In this document: positions 46,386 to 58,141 of the stretch, piece by piece | How the letters are laid out: each line of letters opens with the position of its first letter | How positions within the stretch are numbered: the first letter of the stretch is position 1 | DNA from: Maratus speciosus | Taxonomy: Eukaryota; Arthropoda; Arachnida; Araneae; Salticidae | DNA length: 64,000 nt | Assembly (NCBI GenBank): GCA_963932465.1 | Contig: OZ010788.1 | Span: forward strand, 200,324,559-200,388,558 | Direction: 5' to 3' | Notes under the pieces: model-generated | Database searches by the model: none | What the model was told of the DNA's origin: nothing | What the model saw: only the letters and a program-made list of their open reading frames with translations | Made by a program: the position numbers and the translations under genes

Positions 46386-46458
46386 CCTTCCCGAGAATAA
46401 ACCGGGTGCTTTGAAACATTATTCAAAATTAATTTTCATTTTGTTATTTAGGAATATA
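45738..46458. other. Non-coding spacer with poly(A) run
   Basis: AT-rich; about 28 A at 46355-46382. No gene recognised. Confidence 0.4.
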
Positions 46459-47071
46459 CAGGGTGTATCTCAAAAAGTGGGCAAAACTTTACGGGGTGAT
46501 AGAAATAGAAAAGCTACAGAGAAGAAGCGAAGATAGAAGCTACAGAGTAAATTTCGAATGTATGGTCGGAACGCAGACCGTGAGGAGTTAAAAAGTAGTT
46601 TTCCACTGTCCCAGGGCGATGGATTGGTGGAGGTGGTCCCATAGCTTGGCCACCAAGATCGCCGGATTTCTCGTGTTTAGACTTTTCCTGTGGGGCCATA
46701 AGAAAAGTCTAATCTACTAGTGTCCCATTGAAACCAATATGGATTGCCGTTGTTGCCGGCGATATTCGGGAAATACCTGGTGTGTTCGCAAATGTGCGTC
46801 AGCCCCTATCCCGCAGGTGTGAAACGTGCATTATAGCTGGCAGACGATCTTTCGAGCAATTTCTTTGAGCATGAACATTAATTACATTCCTCTTAATAAA
46901 ATGTTTTCTGAAATATCTCTTCTCATTCTTATGTTAATTCTTTAACTGCGACAGTGGAAAATTACCTTTTAACTTCTCACCGCTTGCGCTCCGACCATAC
47001 ATTCTATGACGAAATTATGGCTGCGTTCTATCACCCCGTAAAGTTTTGCCCCCTTTTTCAGATACACCGTG
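46459..47071 (+). mobile_element. Mariner-type element with transposase remnant
   Basis: Left CAGGGTGTATCTCAAAAAGT, right complement of CACGGTGTATCTGAAAAAGG, both followed by GGGCAAAACTTTACGGGGTG; TA flanks (46457-46458, 47072-47073). 613 bp, so internally deleted. It contains the C-terminal part of an IS630/Tc1/mariner transposase (next entry). Confidence 0.88.
46617..46868 (+). pseudogene. Mariner/IS630 transposase C-terminal fragment
   Basis: Reads RWIGGGGPIAWPPRSPDF, containing the WPxRSPD block with the last catalytic Asp of the DDE/D transposase, then LDF; one missing base shifts the expected FLWG motif out of frame. After a stop (46707-46709) the original frame resumes with VPLKPIWIAVVAGDIREIPG...SRRCETCIIAGRRSFEQFL and ends at 46868. 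N-terminal DNA-binding and the first two catalytic blocks are gone, so it cannot be active. Confidence 0.75.
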
Positions 47072-47387
47072 TATGCAAAATATCATACATTTTATATTTT
47101 ATTAAACACTTACATATAAGTTAATCTGTTTTGTTGTATTCTCTCCATCTAACAGGTCCGATTCGGTTTCGAAACTGAAAGTACCTTTTTAAAAAAAATC
47201 TGCAACCAAAATCGAAAAAGTAAAAAAGAGTCATATTAAAGATTGAGTTCAATTATCCTATGCAAAAAAAAATGTGTAAAAATATTAAAATTTAAACGAG
47301 GAATTCGAAAACATCCTCCCCACTGGTTTAATATTACGAAGTGGATGTTTTCAAGTGAGTGAAGAATCCCCTTAGCCCGTAACTGGA

Positions 47388-48330
47388 GTGACAAATTTTG
47401 TCGCATAACTACCATGAATGGTCTGTCAGACCGCTTATTCTAAAGATGAATAATATGCTACATTAACTCTCAAAATACTATTTCTGTACTAAACTTCAGC
47501 ACCGTGCTAGGAGAAAACTGTGCCAGAGGCAAAGTTTCAATTTGGAGCCCCTCCCTTCTCTCCACACATGCACACATTTTCTTTGTGAGATGTATCAAAA
47601 AAATGAAAAGCGTAGAAACAGAAATAAAGTCTATTGAATACATATTTCGCGTTTATTTTTTAACTTTATGTTTAATTTCAATTCAGAAACTCCAAACAAC
47701 TAAATAACATAAGAGGAAATTGCACTTATACTCTGGCAAAGGGAATCTGGGAAATGCATGTAGAAGATATGTATCTAGCAGTAAAGTATAACAGTTTGCA
47801 ACTCTTTTGTATCCCCAGAAGAAAAATTCCATGCTATTTTGAGAGTATATGTTTTTATCACAAGCACAGGAAAAAATTACAGACCCAGAAAAGAGAGGGT
47901 TAGCGAAAGAGACCAAGACAAAGGTTTAAAACAAGTTTCGAAAAGAAAGACGTTCTTATTCATAAATTTGTATTTAGGTGCAGGCTAAGGGACAATGCGA
48001 TTACTTTGGAACGAAAAATGAACACACTTTCATTGGATAAAAATTTCCAATCTGTATATAATTTTTCTTTTGCAAAAAAGAAGAAGAAACCAGGTTTGTG
48101 ATATAAATTTGACGCCCCCCAATTTCCGCGCCGGGACGACCACCCCCTTCATCCCCCGCTTTGCACGGCCCTGCTAAACTTCCTGTACAAGACTATTATA
48201 TTTAAAATTTAGCTATTCAAAAGTCTCTAGTGAAAGTAAAAGGACTCCAAATAAAACAAAATTGAATGAATAAAACAAAATTTGAAATGCAAGAGAGATA
48301 TCTTTAAAAAAATTCTGCCATAGGATTAAC
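47388..48330. repeat. Second copy of TTAA/GGTCTGTCAGACC family, split by a hAT
   Basis: 47388-47488 (AACTGGAGTGACA, GCATAACTACC, GGTCTGTCAGACCGCT) matches 10575-10690. After the insertion at 47497-48173 the match resumes at 48182 (CCTGTACAAGACT, CTATTCAAAAGTCTCTAGTG, CTCCAAATAAAACAAAA against 10693-10785). The left boundary here reads CTTAGCCC rather than TTAACC, and the right end is unclear. Confidence 0.6.
47497..48173. mobile_element. Non-autonomous hAT with perfect 8-bp TSD
   Basis: Ends CAGCACCGTGC and GCACGGCCCTG, flanked by a perfect 8-bp duplication CTAAACTT (47489-47496, 48174-48181). The right subterminal region is C-rich (GGGACGACCACCCCC). 677 bp without transposase. It sits inside another repeat and its removal restores that repeat. 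Confidence 0.87.
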
Positions 48331-49387
48331 ATTAGTGAACGGGTGCTTTCGCGTTAGTAAAGCAGTCCCTTAGGTAGAATTTCTGGTTCAAAATATTTTA
48401 ACTTGATGTGTTCAAACAGATACAGTTCTGCAGAAGATTGTCAATATGTAAATGAAATCAACTGTAGCTGAAAATGAAAAAAATTACTTTCGTTTCACTT
48501 TTACAGAATTTCCGGTGCAAGCAATAATTTCTAAAAACCACACTTTTATAGGCAGGAAATAGAATATGTTAAAATAAGGTAATGTGAAATTTTAAATATA
48601 TATAGGCAAGAGTAATAGCTGACTGTAATTCACAGTCAAAACATAAATCCGTTTTGATTTCAGAACAGCATTTTTACGGCTACAAAACTTTCAACCTTTG
48701 CTTATAACATTGCAAATTATAGATATGGTCATTTCCTTACTTAATCTTTGGTCATTCATCTCCCTATTTATCATATATAAATTCAAATAGAGATCTGGGA
48801 TCGGAGTAACAATCAAGAAAAAAAGTTGATATTAAAAGAGCTCTTGAGAATTCCCATCTGTCATTATTCTTTCATCATCGGTTCTCCGGAAAACGCCAAT
48901 CTACCGCACAAACACTGGGAATATCTATTTTATAAAGTATCCTTTTTAGATAAAGAAGAAAGAAATAAATGCCGTTCTCCGACGAAGGTTTCAAGAGTAA
49001 AAGTACGGAGCAATGAGTTCAGGAAGGACTCACAAAGAGGATAAATTACCCGCATTTCTGGCAAAGAGCGATGCTCAACACCAAATAATCTGATTGCGTC
49101 CAAAGGGCTCGAATTTACTCTTCAAAATGGAAGGCCCTTTTTTTTACGGGTGTGTCCTTTGCGATTGAGGGATTGTTTGGAAAGTGTCGTTCTTCTATTT
49201 AGGTTAGAATCATGGTCTTTGGAAAACGGAAAGCGGTCACAGAAACGCTGGCTCATCTAGAATCTTCATCTAACAGGGATTTTGTATTATTATTACTCAT
49301 TAAGGGGGCTGGTCACTCAGCTTCCGATTTCCCCTCACTTATGTAAAGTCTGTGAGCATTTTATGCACTCGTATATTTAAACTATCT
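48331..49387. other. Unassigned non-coding sequence
   Basis: No ORF with recognisable domains, no repeat ends seen. Confidence 0.4.
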
Positions 49388-49652
49388 CCTTGGGAAATTA
49401 ATATTTTTAACTTCTGTTTTATGTGTACACTTCCTAAAAGGTCTCTCTTTTTTTTTCTGAGTTCTCAAAATATTTCTAAAGTATAGACTTATTTTTATAG
49501 GAAGTGTTAAAATCTTACTCGCAGTTCGCCCGCTTTCACATAAAATACTAAATTCAGCATAGATTTTAGAAATATTTTGAAAATTAAGAGAAAAAGAGAC
49601 ATCCTTTAAGAAGAGTACACAGAAAAAAGATGTTAAAAATATGAATTTCCCG
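49388..49652. mobile_element. Foldback MITE
   Basis: About 265 bp made of two ~125-base arms: GGGAAATTAATATTTTTAAC at the left pairs with the complement of GGGAAATTCATATTTTTAAC at the right, and AAAAGGTCTCTCTTTTT and TCAAAATATTTCTAAA continue the stem. The two 80-110 codon frames across it mirror each other and are not genes. Confidence 0.75.
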
Positions 49653-50270
49653 AGAAGATATTTTAAATATACGAATGCATCAAAAGTCCATAGACTTAAC
49701 ACTTATAAAATTAATCTAATACACCGATTATTTTATAAAATTAATCTAATACACCGATTAATCGTAATACCGTTTAGAATGCGTTATAGTTTATATACTT
49801 TACTTTATCTTGTTCCAAAAGCATTATTGGTTGCACAAAACAAATATATTTTTAAAAGGACGATTTCTTTTTCATTTGCATCTTTGCTTTCTTGACGTTG
49901 AACGATTGTGGGGGAAAAGTTTCAGTTACAAAATATTTCTATTCTAAGATGTTTGTTCATTTTCTATTTCTATAAAATAACAAAAAAAAAGTATTTTAAA
50001 TAAAAGATTTGAGTGGAGTTATAATTATTGCGCAAAATCCCTGTAAATTCAAATTTAATTAATTAATTTTAATTTTCCTTCTAAAATTTATTAAGTGATT
50101 GTGTAAATCTTCTAAAGTAGTTTCAAACATTCACGAAAAATACTTTAGAAGATGAAATTTTCATGAATTCATAATTTGGGATATAAAGGGCTAAGGGGTT
50201 TCATAACATTTAAAATTTATAAATATTTTATTTTGTTTATCAGAGGATTGGAAGAAGAATTACACAATGT
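49653..50270. other. Non-coding with short direct repeat
   Basis: TTATAAAATTAATCTAATAC (28-base unit with ACCGATTA) is repeated in tandem at about 49705 and 49733. 49990-50200 is the inverted counterpart of 27905-28130. Confidence 0.55.
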
Positions 50271-50279
50271 ATATGTTGT

Positions 50280-50800
50280 AAAGGGTGAAGCTCATATACA
50301 TACGTTTCTGAGATAATGAACGAATTTCATGTTCTTTTGAGGTTCCTATACAACGAGGTTACTGCATTCTGTGATTTTTTTATTATTATCGTTGTTGTTT
50401 AGTTTTTATTTCCGCTATGCATGTGTTTTAGCGACCTTGGAATTATCAAATTTCATGTAATTTTCGGAATCCTATAGAATGAAGGTGCAACAGCATCCAA
50501 TGATTTTCTGTTTCATTTGCGCTAAGCGAACTTACATATGTTTAATGACTGCGGCATTACCGAATTTCATGTCTTTGTTGTTGTTTTCATAGGCTCGAGG
50601 CCCACATACATGCGTTTTAGTAACGGCGGCATTATTTAACTTCATGTACGTTTTAGACTCGTATACAACGAGGTTGCTGCATTCAATAGTGTTTTCCTTT
50701 TTTTCATGGACGCGAAATGACATACATGCGTTTTAGTGACGGCAAAATTACAGAGTTACAGGTTCTATTGAGATTCTTATACGAGGATTCTACATCCAGC
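50280..50800. repeat. Degenerate ~135-bp tandem array
   Basis: ACATACATGCGTTTTAGTGA, CGGCGGCATTA, AATTTCATGT and ATACAACGAGGTTGCTGCAT recur in the same order about four times. Confidence 0.65.
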
Positions 50801-51181
50801 ATACATCGAATTCCACTAGTAGCCATGATCGCTTTGTCCATGATAAACAAACAAGCTTTTTCTTTTTCCTTAACTGAAATCACACTTCGATTGCCAAGGT
50901 AATTCTTATGGTATTGTCACTTAACTTAATGTTAAAGATTACTCTTGTTTAAATTCATAATCTCTTTTGGCTATTAATCTATTTGAAGTCAGGGCAACTG
51001 GGCTATTCTTTTACAATGGCAATATTAATGCCTGAACAACTCACCCTTGTCCGTTGGAAATCATCGGTATTTTGCGCCTTGATGAAATATATGTATCCAT
51101 AAACATTCTTGTATTTTTTCAAGTTTTAATTTTTATCCAGATTCTGTACTAGATTGTTCTTATTGTAAGGGAATCTTACCA

Positions 51182-52333
51182 TCTATATATATATTACGCT
51201 AACGTACGTGGCACAGAAATCGTGATTATTTGTTATTGTTTAATGGCAACGCCCGAGAAACGCATCTGATTGGTTATTGTGAAACAGTCCTTGGCAGGAT
51301 TTAGGGCGATCGGGTTTGTTGTTTACGTTTTGCGTTTTCTGTGCAATATCTTTCGCTGCAATTATGTAGCTTCAAAATATCATTTGAAATGCCCGTAAAA
51401 AATCTCGGTGAATGCTTGAAAGTGAAGAAGAAGCCAAATTCGAGTCGAATCGAAATAGATTCGAAATCCAAATAGAATTGTCGAGAATGCCGTTAAGCGA
51501 TCGGCAAAATAGGCTTAATAACTGTAGCATGCACGAGTTGCTACTGAAATCCAAATTACTAATTTAAACGTTCCGGGGCATGCATAACTGTGGGTGAAAC
51601 GTGCAATTTATGCAAAGCACTGTATTGGAAATGCGAATTAAACAGCAGCAAGAAGTTTACAAAATGTTGTCATGACGTAAAAAGTAATTTTGTACGGACC
51701 TGCGATACGAATTTCAGGTTCATTTAAGAATATTATTACGGGCTTCCCCAAAAGTAAGATACAATAAAACCTGCTTAGACGTAGACGAAAACGACCAGTG
51801 ATAAATTCCGTTTTATGCAGGTTATTAAATTGAACAACGCATAATAGCATTTTTTTTTTTTTTGGGGGGGGGGGGGGAGAGCTGGAACTTTTTTTTTTTT
51901 TTTCGTTTATTGCAGGATTCCGTTATAAACATGCTTTATTCTATTAGAAAATAAATTTGCTGGATGGTACTTTTCTTAAAAATCTATATAGTAATATTTG
52001 CTTACAATTTTTTTTTTTTTTCAGCATTACACTTTATGCTGTATTTGTAATTGCTTTTTCATATAAAGATTTTAAATAAAAAATTAAATTTTTGAAAATA
52101 TAATTACATTTTAATTAAATTCATCAGTTAATTTAGAATAAAAAAGTTTAAAGTATGAGACATATAAAAATTAAAAATCTTAACCTTTGACTTTACACAA
52201 CTTTTGAACTGAACAAGAGTCGGGCCCTGGTAATTTGCACCGTCCCCTCTGTACGGATCTGCGATAAAAAATTTCAGATTCATTTAAGAATATTATTATT
52301 ATGGGCCCGGGCAACGCCGGGCGGGTCAGCTAG
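51182..52333 (+). mobile_element. Helitron family H2, copy a (complete)
   Basis: 1152 bp. 5' end A|TCTATATATATATTACGCTA; 3' end with hairpin GCCCGG-GCAACG-CCGGGC (52305-52322), seven bases, then CTAG (52330-52333) followed by T. This is the textbook Helitron terminus. Conserved blocks include GACGCTAACGTACGTGGC-type start, GGCAACGCCCGAGAAACGCA and ACGTCATGACA. It has T and G homopolymer runs at 51850-51905. No Rep/helicase frame, so non-autonomous. Confidence 0.9.
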
Positions 52334-53684
52334 TAGTTCAGTAATTCTGTAAAAACCTAAGTTCTTCACTTGGTCCTCATTAAATTTTGTAACTAAATTG
52401 TTTTTGTTAAATTTTAACCCCTTCAAGGGCGGTGGTTTATTTTTGGACCACCTAATTTTAATTCCTAAATACCACTTTGACACCAGAATATTTGAATGAA
52501 AAATTTCCTTTTATTAAGCACGTGAACATGTACGTTTCATGTAAGTCACTTCACTTTTGTTTTTATTTTTATTATTATGATGAATGCAACATCAATTGTT
52601 TTGTAATTTACGATTTACTATGTAAGTTCGTCAGAATATGTGCCTTTTTCCTTGTTATTTTGGGTGCTTTCCGATGTCCGGCATCGGTGATTGTTGTGGG
52701 GATTTTCCACCGGAGCGTTACATCCTATGCCATTCTTTGGTTGGTGCTCCGGTCGGGTGATCAAGCACGTGAACAAAAGCTTTTGCTTATTTTGAAATAA
52801 ATTTATTTGCAAATTCTGGTGCAAGTCACTCATTTCTGCATTTTGAGAATAGAAGTACCTTGCCTCTGAAAGGGTTAAATGAAAAACTTTTTATTTCCTT
52901 AAATGGCACGTTTGCGTAAATTCTATTTAAGATCAAGACTTCTGACTTGATCCTCATTTTTCTGTCGTCATTGTCGTAGAGATGTTCACCAAGAGCTAAA
53001 AGATCTGATTTAACTCCATCAAGTTGACATCAATAGTATATCAAACATGATATATTGATTAGTAACACAAATGTAAAATTTTATCTGATAAAACAAGTTA
53101 ATGATAAGATAGGATGATGATCCAAGACGTCAAATTTGATACTATACAAATTAACTGGAAATTATGAGATTTGTTACTGTTAAAATCGTTTTCAACATAA
53201 TTGAAAACACTACTAGGAATTGTCAGATATCATTTTCTAGAAAAAGTAATAATACATGTTGGCGGCGAATGTTCCATAAAAGTACGAAATATAAGAAATT
53301 GATGCTTATGAACTTGAAGTTATGATAGTTTTACCCATCATCAAACTCCCATAATCGTTCCGAAGCCATTTTTTAATCTATTTTACTGCTACTGTTATTA
53401 TTATTATTTTGTCGGTAATAAGTTGCTATGATTTTTTATAAGTAATAAAATGAAATTGCTCAGATGGATTTTTTTAAGCTAGAGATATGAGTTGCTAGAC
53501 ACGAGGATTGACTATACTTTTGTTTACATGCTTAGGCAAGAAAATATTTAAGGGTATTTGATTTATGCATGTAAAAGTGACATAAAATGATCTTGAATTC
53601 ATGGTTTCAGTCATAGTGTCTAGTCGAAGACTAGGATGAACGTATATATTTCAAAGTGTTTCTTATAACCCTATTAGGAAATAA
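52334..53684. other. Sequence between the two H2 Helitrons
   Basis: Contains the TTAA-bounded repeat at 52418-52874; the rest is AT-rich and unrecognised. Confidence 0.45.
52418..52874. mobile_element. TTAA-bounded repeat, 457 bp
   Basis: Flanked by TTAA (52414-52417, 52875-52878). Left CCCCTTCAAGGGCGG, right complement of CCCTTTCAGAGGCAAGG, imperfect inverted ends; GGTGGTTTATTTTTGGACCACC is a nearby palindrome. Non-coding frames. Same TTAA plus CCCTT tip style as 11715 and 27911. Confidence 0.55.
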
Positions 53685-54871
53685 CTAGCTGACCCGCCCG
53701 GCCTTGCCTGGGCCCGTAATAATATTCTTAAATGAATCTAAGTTTTTTTATCGCAGGTCCGTACAGAGGGGGGCGGGTAGAGACGGTGCAAATTACCAGG
53801 ACCCGACTCTTGTTCAGTTCCAAAGTTGTGTAAAGAGAAAGTTTAAGTTTTTTAATTTTTATATGTCTCATACTTTAAACCTTTTTATTCCAAATTAACT
53901 GATGAATTTAATTGAAATGTAATTATATTTTCAATAATAAAATTTTTTATTTAAAATCTTTATATGAAAAAGCAATTACAAATACAACATAAAGTGTAAT
54001 ACTGAAAAAGAAATAATAAAATTGTAAGCAAATATAACTATATAGATTTTTTTTTAAAGTACCATCCAGCAAATTTATTTTCTAATAGAGTAAAGTCTGT
54101 TTATAACGGAATCCTGCAATATACAAAAAAAAGTTCCAGCTGTCTCTCCCCCCCCCCCCAAAAAAAAAAATGCTTTTATGCTTTGTTTAATTTAAATAAC
54201 CTGCATAAAACGGAATTTATCGCTGTCGTTTTCGTTTCTGTCTAAGCAGGTTTTATTGTATCTTACTTCTGGGGGGGGGGGGGGGGGGGCGTAATAATAT
54301 TTTTAAATGAACCTGAAATTCATATCGCAGGTCCGTACAGTCAAAACTACGTGTCCGTACAAAATTACTTTTTACGTCATGACAGCATTTTGTAAACTTC
54401 TTACTGCTGTTTAATTCGCTTTTCCAATATAGTGCTTTGCAGAAATTGCACGCTTCACCCACAGTTATGCATGCCCCGGAACGTTTAAACCAGTTATTTG
54501 GATTTCAGAAGCAACGCGTGCATGCTACAGTTATTAAGACTATTTTGCCGATCGCTTAACGGCGTTCTCGACCAATTCTATTTGGATTTCGAATATATTT
54601 CGGTTCGACTCGAATTCGGCTTCTTCTTCACTTTCAAGGATTCGCGAGATTTTTTACGGGCATTTTAAATGATAATTTGAAGCCATATAATTGCAGCGAA
54701 AGATATTGTACCGAAAAAGCGAAACGTAAACAAATCCAACCCAATCGCCCTAAATCCGGCCAAAGGACTCTCACAATAACCAATGAGATGCGTTTCTCGG
54801 GCGTTGCCATTAAACAATAACAAATAATCGCGATCTCTGCGCCACGTACGTTAGCGTCATATATATATAGA
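53685..54871 (-). mobile_element. Helitron family H2, copy b (complete)
   Basis: 1187 bp on the minus strand. 5' A|TCTATATATATATGACGCTA (54871), 3' hairpin 53696-53713 (GCCCGG-CCTTGC-CTGGGC on the plus strand), seven bases, CTAG (53685-53688) then T. Insertion lies between A (53684) and T (54872). Alignable with copy a throughout, with different G, C and A/T homopolymer lengths (C run near 54150, G run of about 20 near 54271-54289). Confidence 0.9.
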
Positions 54872-55873
54872 TATTGGGACAATATCGTTTGTATATACCG
54901 GCCAACTTTGAGATGTTTACTTTATATATATATATTTTTCTATATCCTTTACAATATTTCCGATGTAAAACCAATATTTGTAAAATATTAGTGTTTCATT
55001 GCAAAATTTCTATTGTAAAGTGAATACTTTTTGTAATGGTTGCAATTTATTGCAAAAATTTCGATGTATGATCCACTGTTTAACCAACATTGGTATTTCT
55101 TTTGAAGTATTTCCGATGAATGGAATGATAGCGCAGTACTGGACCCCAGTATATTTACGTTTACTATTTGGGATATATTTATTTGCAATTCATTGGAAAT
55201 GGGTTTAGTTCAACATGAGAATCGTAAAATGTAATAATGAGAATAATAATAATTTTATAAGTAGTGTATATTATTTGATTGCTAGGAGAAACATATTTAA
55301 AGTAATCTAACAAATGTTTCACCCTTGTTGTCATCCTGAATCAACAAATAATTTAATTCAACCACACCTCTAATCAAAATGTACACATTTGTGATTAGAT
55401 CAATAATGTCTAATATACGAGAAAATCGGGTAAATAAGTATAATAAATGGTACTGAAACAATTTCTAAAATGCATCGACTGAGGATCGTTTAGCTGTTAA
55501 TGTTCACTGGTCTTCCAACGAATAATCGGATTAATTCCATACAAAAGAGCTTTAAAATAATTAGACTTTAATCATAAAGAAATTACCGATACAGTTAGAG
55601 CAAAAATTTTTAAAGAAAAAAAGAAGGGAGGATACCCTTCTTCCCGCCAGATGATATGCAGTTATTCCACTGAACCCTGCATTGTAAAAAACAACAACAA
55701 CAACAACAAAAAAAACATGTTAAGCATCCTTATTAAATTTTCTTCTCTAAAAACGCCTTCTTCACTATTCCATCTAAATATCGATAAACCACTAAGTCAT
55801 TTGTATTTGACAAGCATAAATGTCTCTAATTATTGAATTCTCACCGGGAAAATCGAAAAATTTTATTTTTAAA
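54872..55873. other. Unassigned non-coding sequence
   Basis: AT-rich; TGCAAAATTTCTATTGTAAA-like stretches around 55000-55070 and a (CAA)n run near 55688-55708. No gene recognised. Confidence 0.4.
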
Positions 55874-55902
55874 CTAGAAAGGTAGCCCGTCAAAAATGAC
55901 GG
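55874..55902 (-). mobile_element. Helitron 3' terminus, third family
   Basis: On the minus strand: hairpin CCGTC-ATTTTT-GACGG (55887-55902), nine spacer bases, CTAG (55874-55877), then T. This has the correct geometry for a Helitron end. The 5' end (to the right) was not identified, so only the terminus is annotated. Confidence 0.6.
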
Positions 55903-57088
55903 AAATTTAGATATAAAGATATATACAACTCATGTGCAAGAATATGAGTTTTTTCGCTTGTTCCGCAGTGATAGATGAAAATAACACACTTTAAGAACGA
56001 AACACATTTATGAAAAACTGTGTACAGTAGAAGACCACTAATCTGCACAGTTTGTTTCCAAGTGTTATGCAGATTTGAGGCTTTTTGCGGTCATGTCTCT
56101 TCTATCTTTGTTTACATTTTTTTTAATTCATATATTGGACAATTTAGATTGTTGAGCCTTAAAAATAAATAAATAACACACTTGAAGTAAGGTTAAAAAC
56201 TATTAAATTATCGTATACGATTTCATGAAATGGTATTATATAGTATTATATGTGTGTGCTTCACGATCTTGGTTACGACGTTGGCGAAATTGGCTGCAAC
56301 TTGTCATAATCCCAATAGTGTGGGCCGCCATAACAAAAAAATAACCAGTTTTTAGTAAAATTTCTGATATAAAGTAGCTTTCAAAAACTTGTGTAAAATT
56401 GCAGGCCGTTCTCGTGTTATGTCAGCCCTAGGAATAATATTTCTAACACTGAAGATTTTCCATGTATATATGGAATTTAGATAAGCTTCTCCAAAAGAAA
56501 AGTCCTGAAATGACATTGTAATTCCTCTAACTTCAAAGTTTAATCGGGCCCTGATGTTGAGTACTGAAATCTAATAAATACAGTTATTTTGAATATTACA
56601 ACAGAATTAAACAGTTAAACTTATTTAACTTAAACCCGCTGTTACTTCCCGATGTTATTTTTTAGTATTAAGAAAGAAAATTATTTAAAATTTTCAAATC
56701 ATGCATTTATGATTTTTTTCCGTCTTTAATAACTAAATAATGAAAAAATAGGCTTTTGTTCTGAGCTCATAAATATGACAATAAAATAATGTAACTAAGA
56801 GACGTTGCAAAATTAAATCTTTGTGATTACAAACCATAAACAAACGATACCGCCAAATTTTACCTACTATGACGTCATTAGAATATTGCCCATTGATTGT
56901 TGGAGAACTTACTTTGTGAATGATTACCTCAATGATTTAATATTTTTGACGTTTCACGACGAATGAATCACTTGTGTTTGTTTAGGTTTATGGAATGAGA
57001 TATTAAGCTGTGAAACTAATTTCAATTGAAGTTATCCAAGGATATATGTATTTTTAATCGAAATTAAAAACAATGCTTTGATCTCGAA
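55903..57088. other. Possible body of the preceding Helitron; unassigned
   Basis: 56025 reads TACAGTAGAAGACCACTAATCT, resembling a pogo/Tigger-type tip without a partner. No coding sequence. Confidence 0.35.
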
Positions 57089-57096
57089 ATAAAAAG

Positions 57097-57303
57097 GGTA
57101 CAGATGTCATATTCGCCCCATATTGGCGCGATTTTTTTCTGTCGCCAATATCATATAGGCAACAGGTACTTAACTCTCGCAAAGTGTCGTTATTTTGCTT
57201 GATGTGGTAACCCGGATTATGTTGTTTATGCTGTTGATGTTTTCGCCAAATTGGCAACCGAAAAAAAATCGCGCCAATATGGGGCGAATATGACATCTGT
57301 TCC
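57097..57303. mobile_element. GGCACAG-TIR MITE, copy 1
   Basis: 207 bp, ends GGTACAGATGTCATATTCGC and the complement of GGAACAGATGTCATATTCGC, continuing through CCCATATTGGCGCGATTTTTT. Perfect 8-bp duplication ATAAAAAG (57089-57096, 57304-57311). Inner palindromic GCCAATTTGGC motifs. The 8-bp duplication fits hAT or P-like elements; tips are unusual for both. Confidence 0.88.
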
Positions 57304-57548
57304 ATAAAAAGTTTTAGTTTGTATAATTTGTTATTTCTGTTAATTATTTGTTTAAGTACTTTTCCTTTATAGCGCATTTTTAAAAAAAGCTTGGCGCGAT
57401 TCGGGCATCAGAAAGTGAGATATGTTGCGAAAATATGTAAACAGCTATGAAAACAAATCTAATGAACTTTTATCTTTGTTTATATATGCACTTATATGCA
57501 TAAAAAAATCGTTTATAAATATATATAATTTTTTTATATACAAATTAC

Positions 57549-58079
57549 GGCACAGATTTCAGATATGAACCGGTATACCTAACTGGCGCCAAAATGGTGT
57601 TATTTTGCCTGCTATGGTAACCCGGCTATTGTGTTTTATTTATTAATAAATTGTTTATTTACTTTTATTTTCTGTTTTTTAATTATATAAACTGCTTTGT
57701 CCTATAGTTATTATTCAAACTTTTATTTATAGTTATTTCCTTTTCAAAATGATAGCAAATAATTGAAAAATATATAAGTAACTGGTATTCGAAAGCGAGA
57801 TTTCTGCCAAATTGCCGTCGTAGAAAAATCACGTGTCTATTTTTCTATTGTGTTTTATTTATTAATAAATTGTTTATTTACTTTTATTTTCTGTTTTTTA
57901 ATTATATAAACTGCTTTGTCCTATAGTTATTATTCAAACTTTTATTTATAGTTATTTCCTTTTCAAAATGATAGCAAATAATTGAAAAATATATAAGTAA
58001 CTGGTATTCGAAAGCGAGATTTCTGCCAAATTGCCGTCGTAGAAAAATCACGCCAAACCCCATGCGTATATGACATCTA
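57549..58079. mobile_element. GGCACAG-TIR MITE, copy 2 with internal insertion
   Basis: Starts GGCACAGATTTCAGATATGA and ends CGTATATGACATCTATC with shared internal blocks (CTAACTGGCGCCAAA, GTAACCCGG, CAAATTGCCGTCG). The middle has been expanded by the duplicated segment at 57626-58051. Flanks AAATTAC are similar on both sides. Confidence 0.6.
57626..58051. repeat. Apparently identical 207-bp tandem duplication
   Basis: 57626-57832 recurs at 57845-58051 (period 219, 12 bases between). I found no difference reading the two copies side by side. It includes MITE-derived sequence (TGCCAAATTGCCGTCGTAGA). Either a recent duplication or an assembly artefact. Confidence 0.88.
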
Positions 58080-58141
58080 TCAAAAATTACTTCTGTTTCT
58101 TTATAAAAATGGGTAAATAGCTTTTTTTATATTAAATTGTC

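Noticed and set aside
49382..49895. 106- and 84-codon frames
   Set aside because: They mirror each other through a foldback MITE; no domain is recognisable.
52477..52833. 107-codon hydrophobic frame with signal-like segments
   Set aside because: Lies within a TTAA-bounded repeat, with no recognised domain and an overlapping frame on the other strand.
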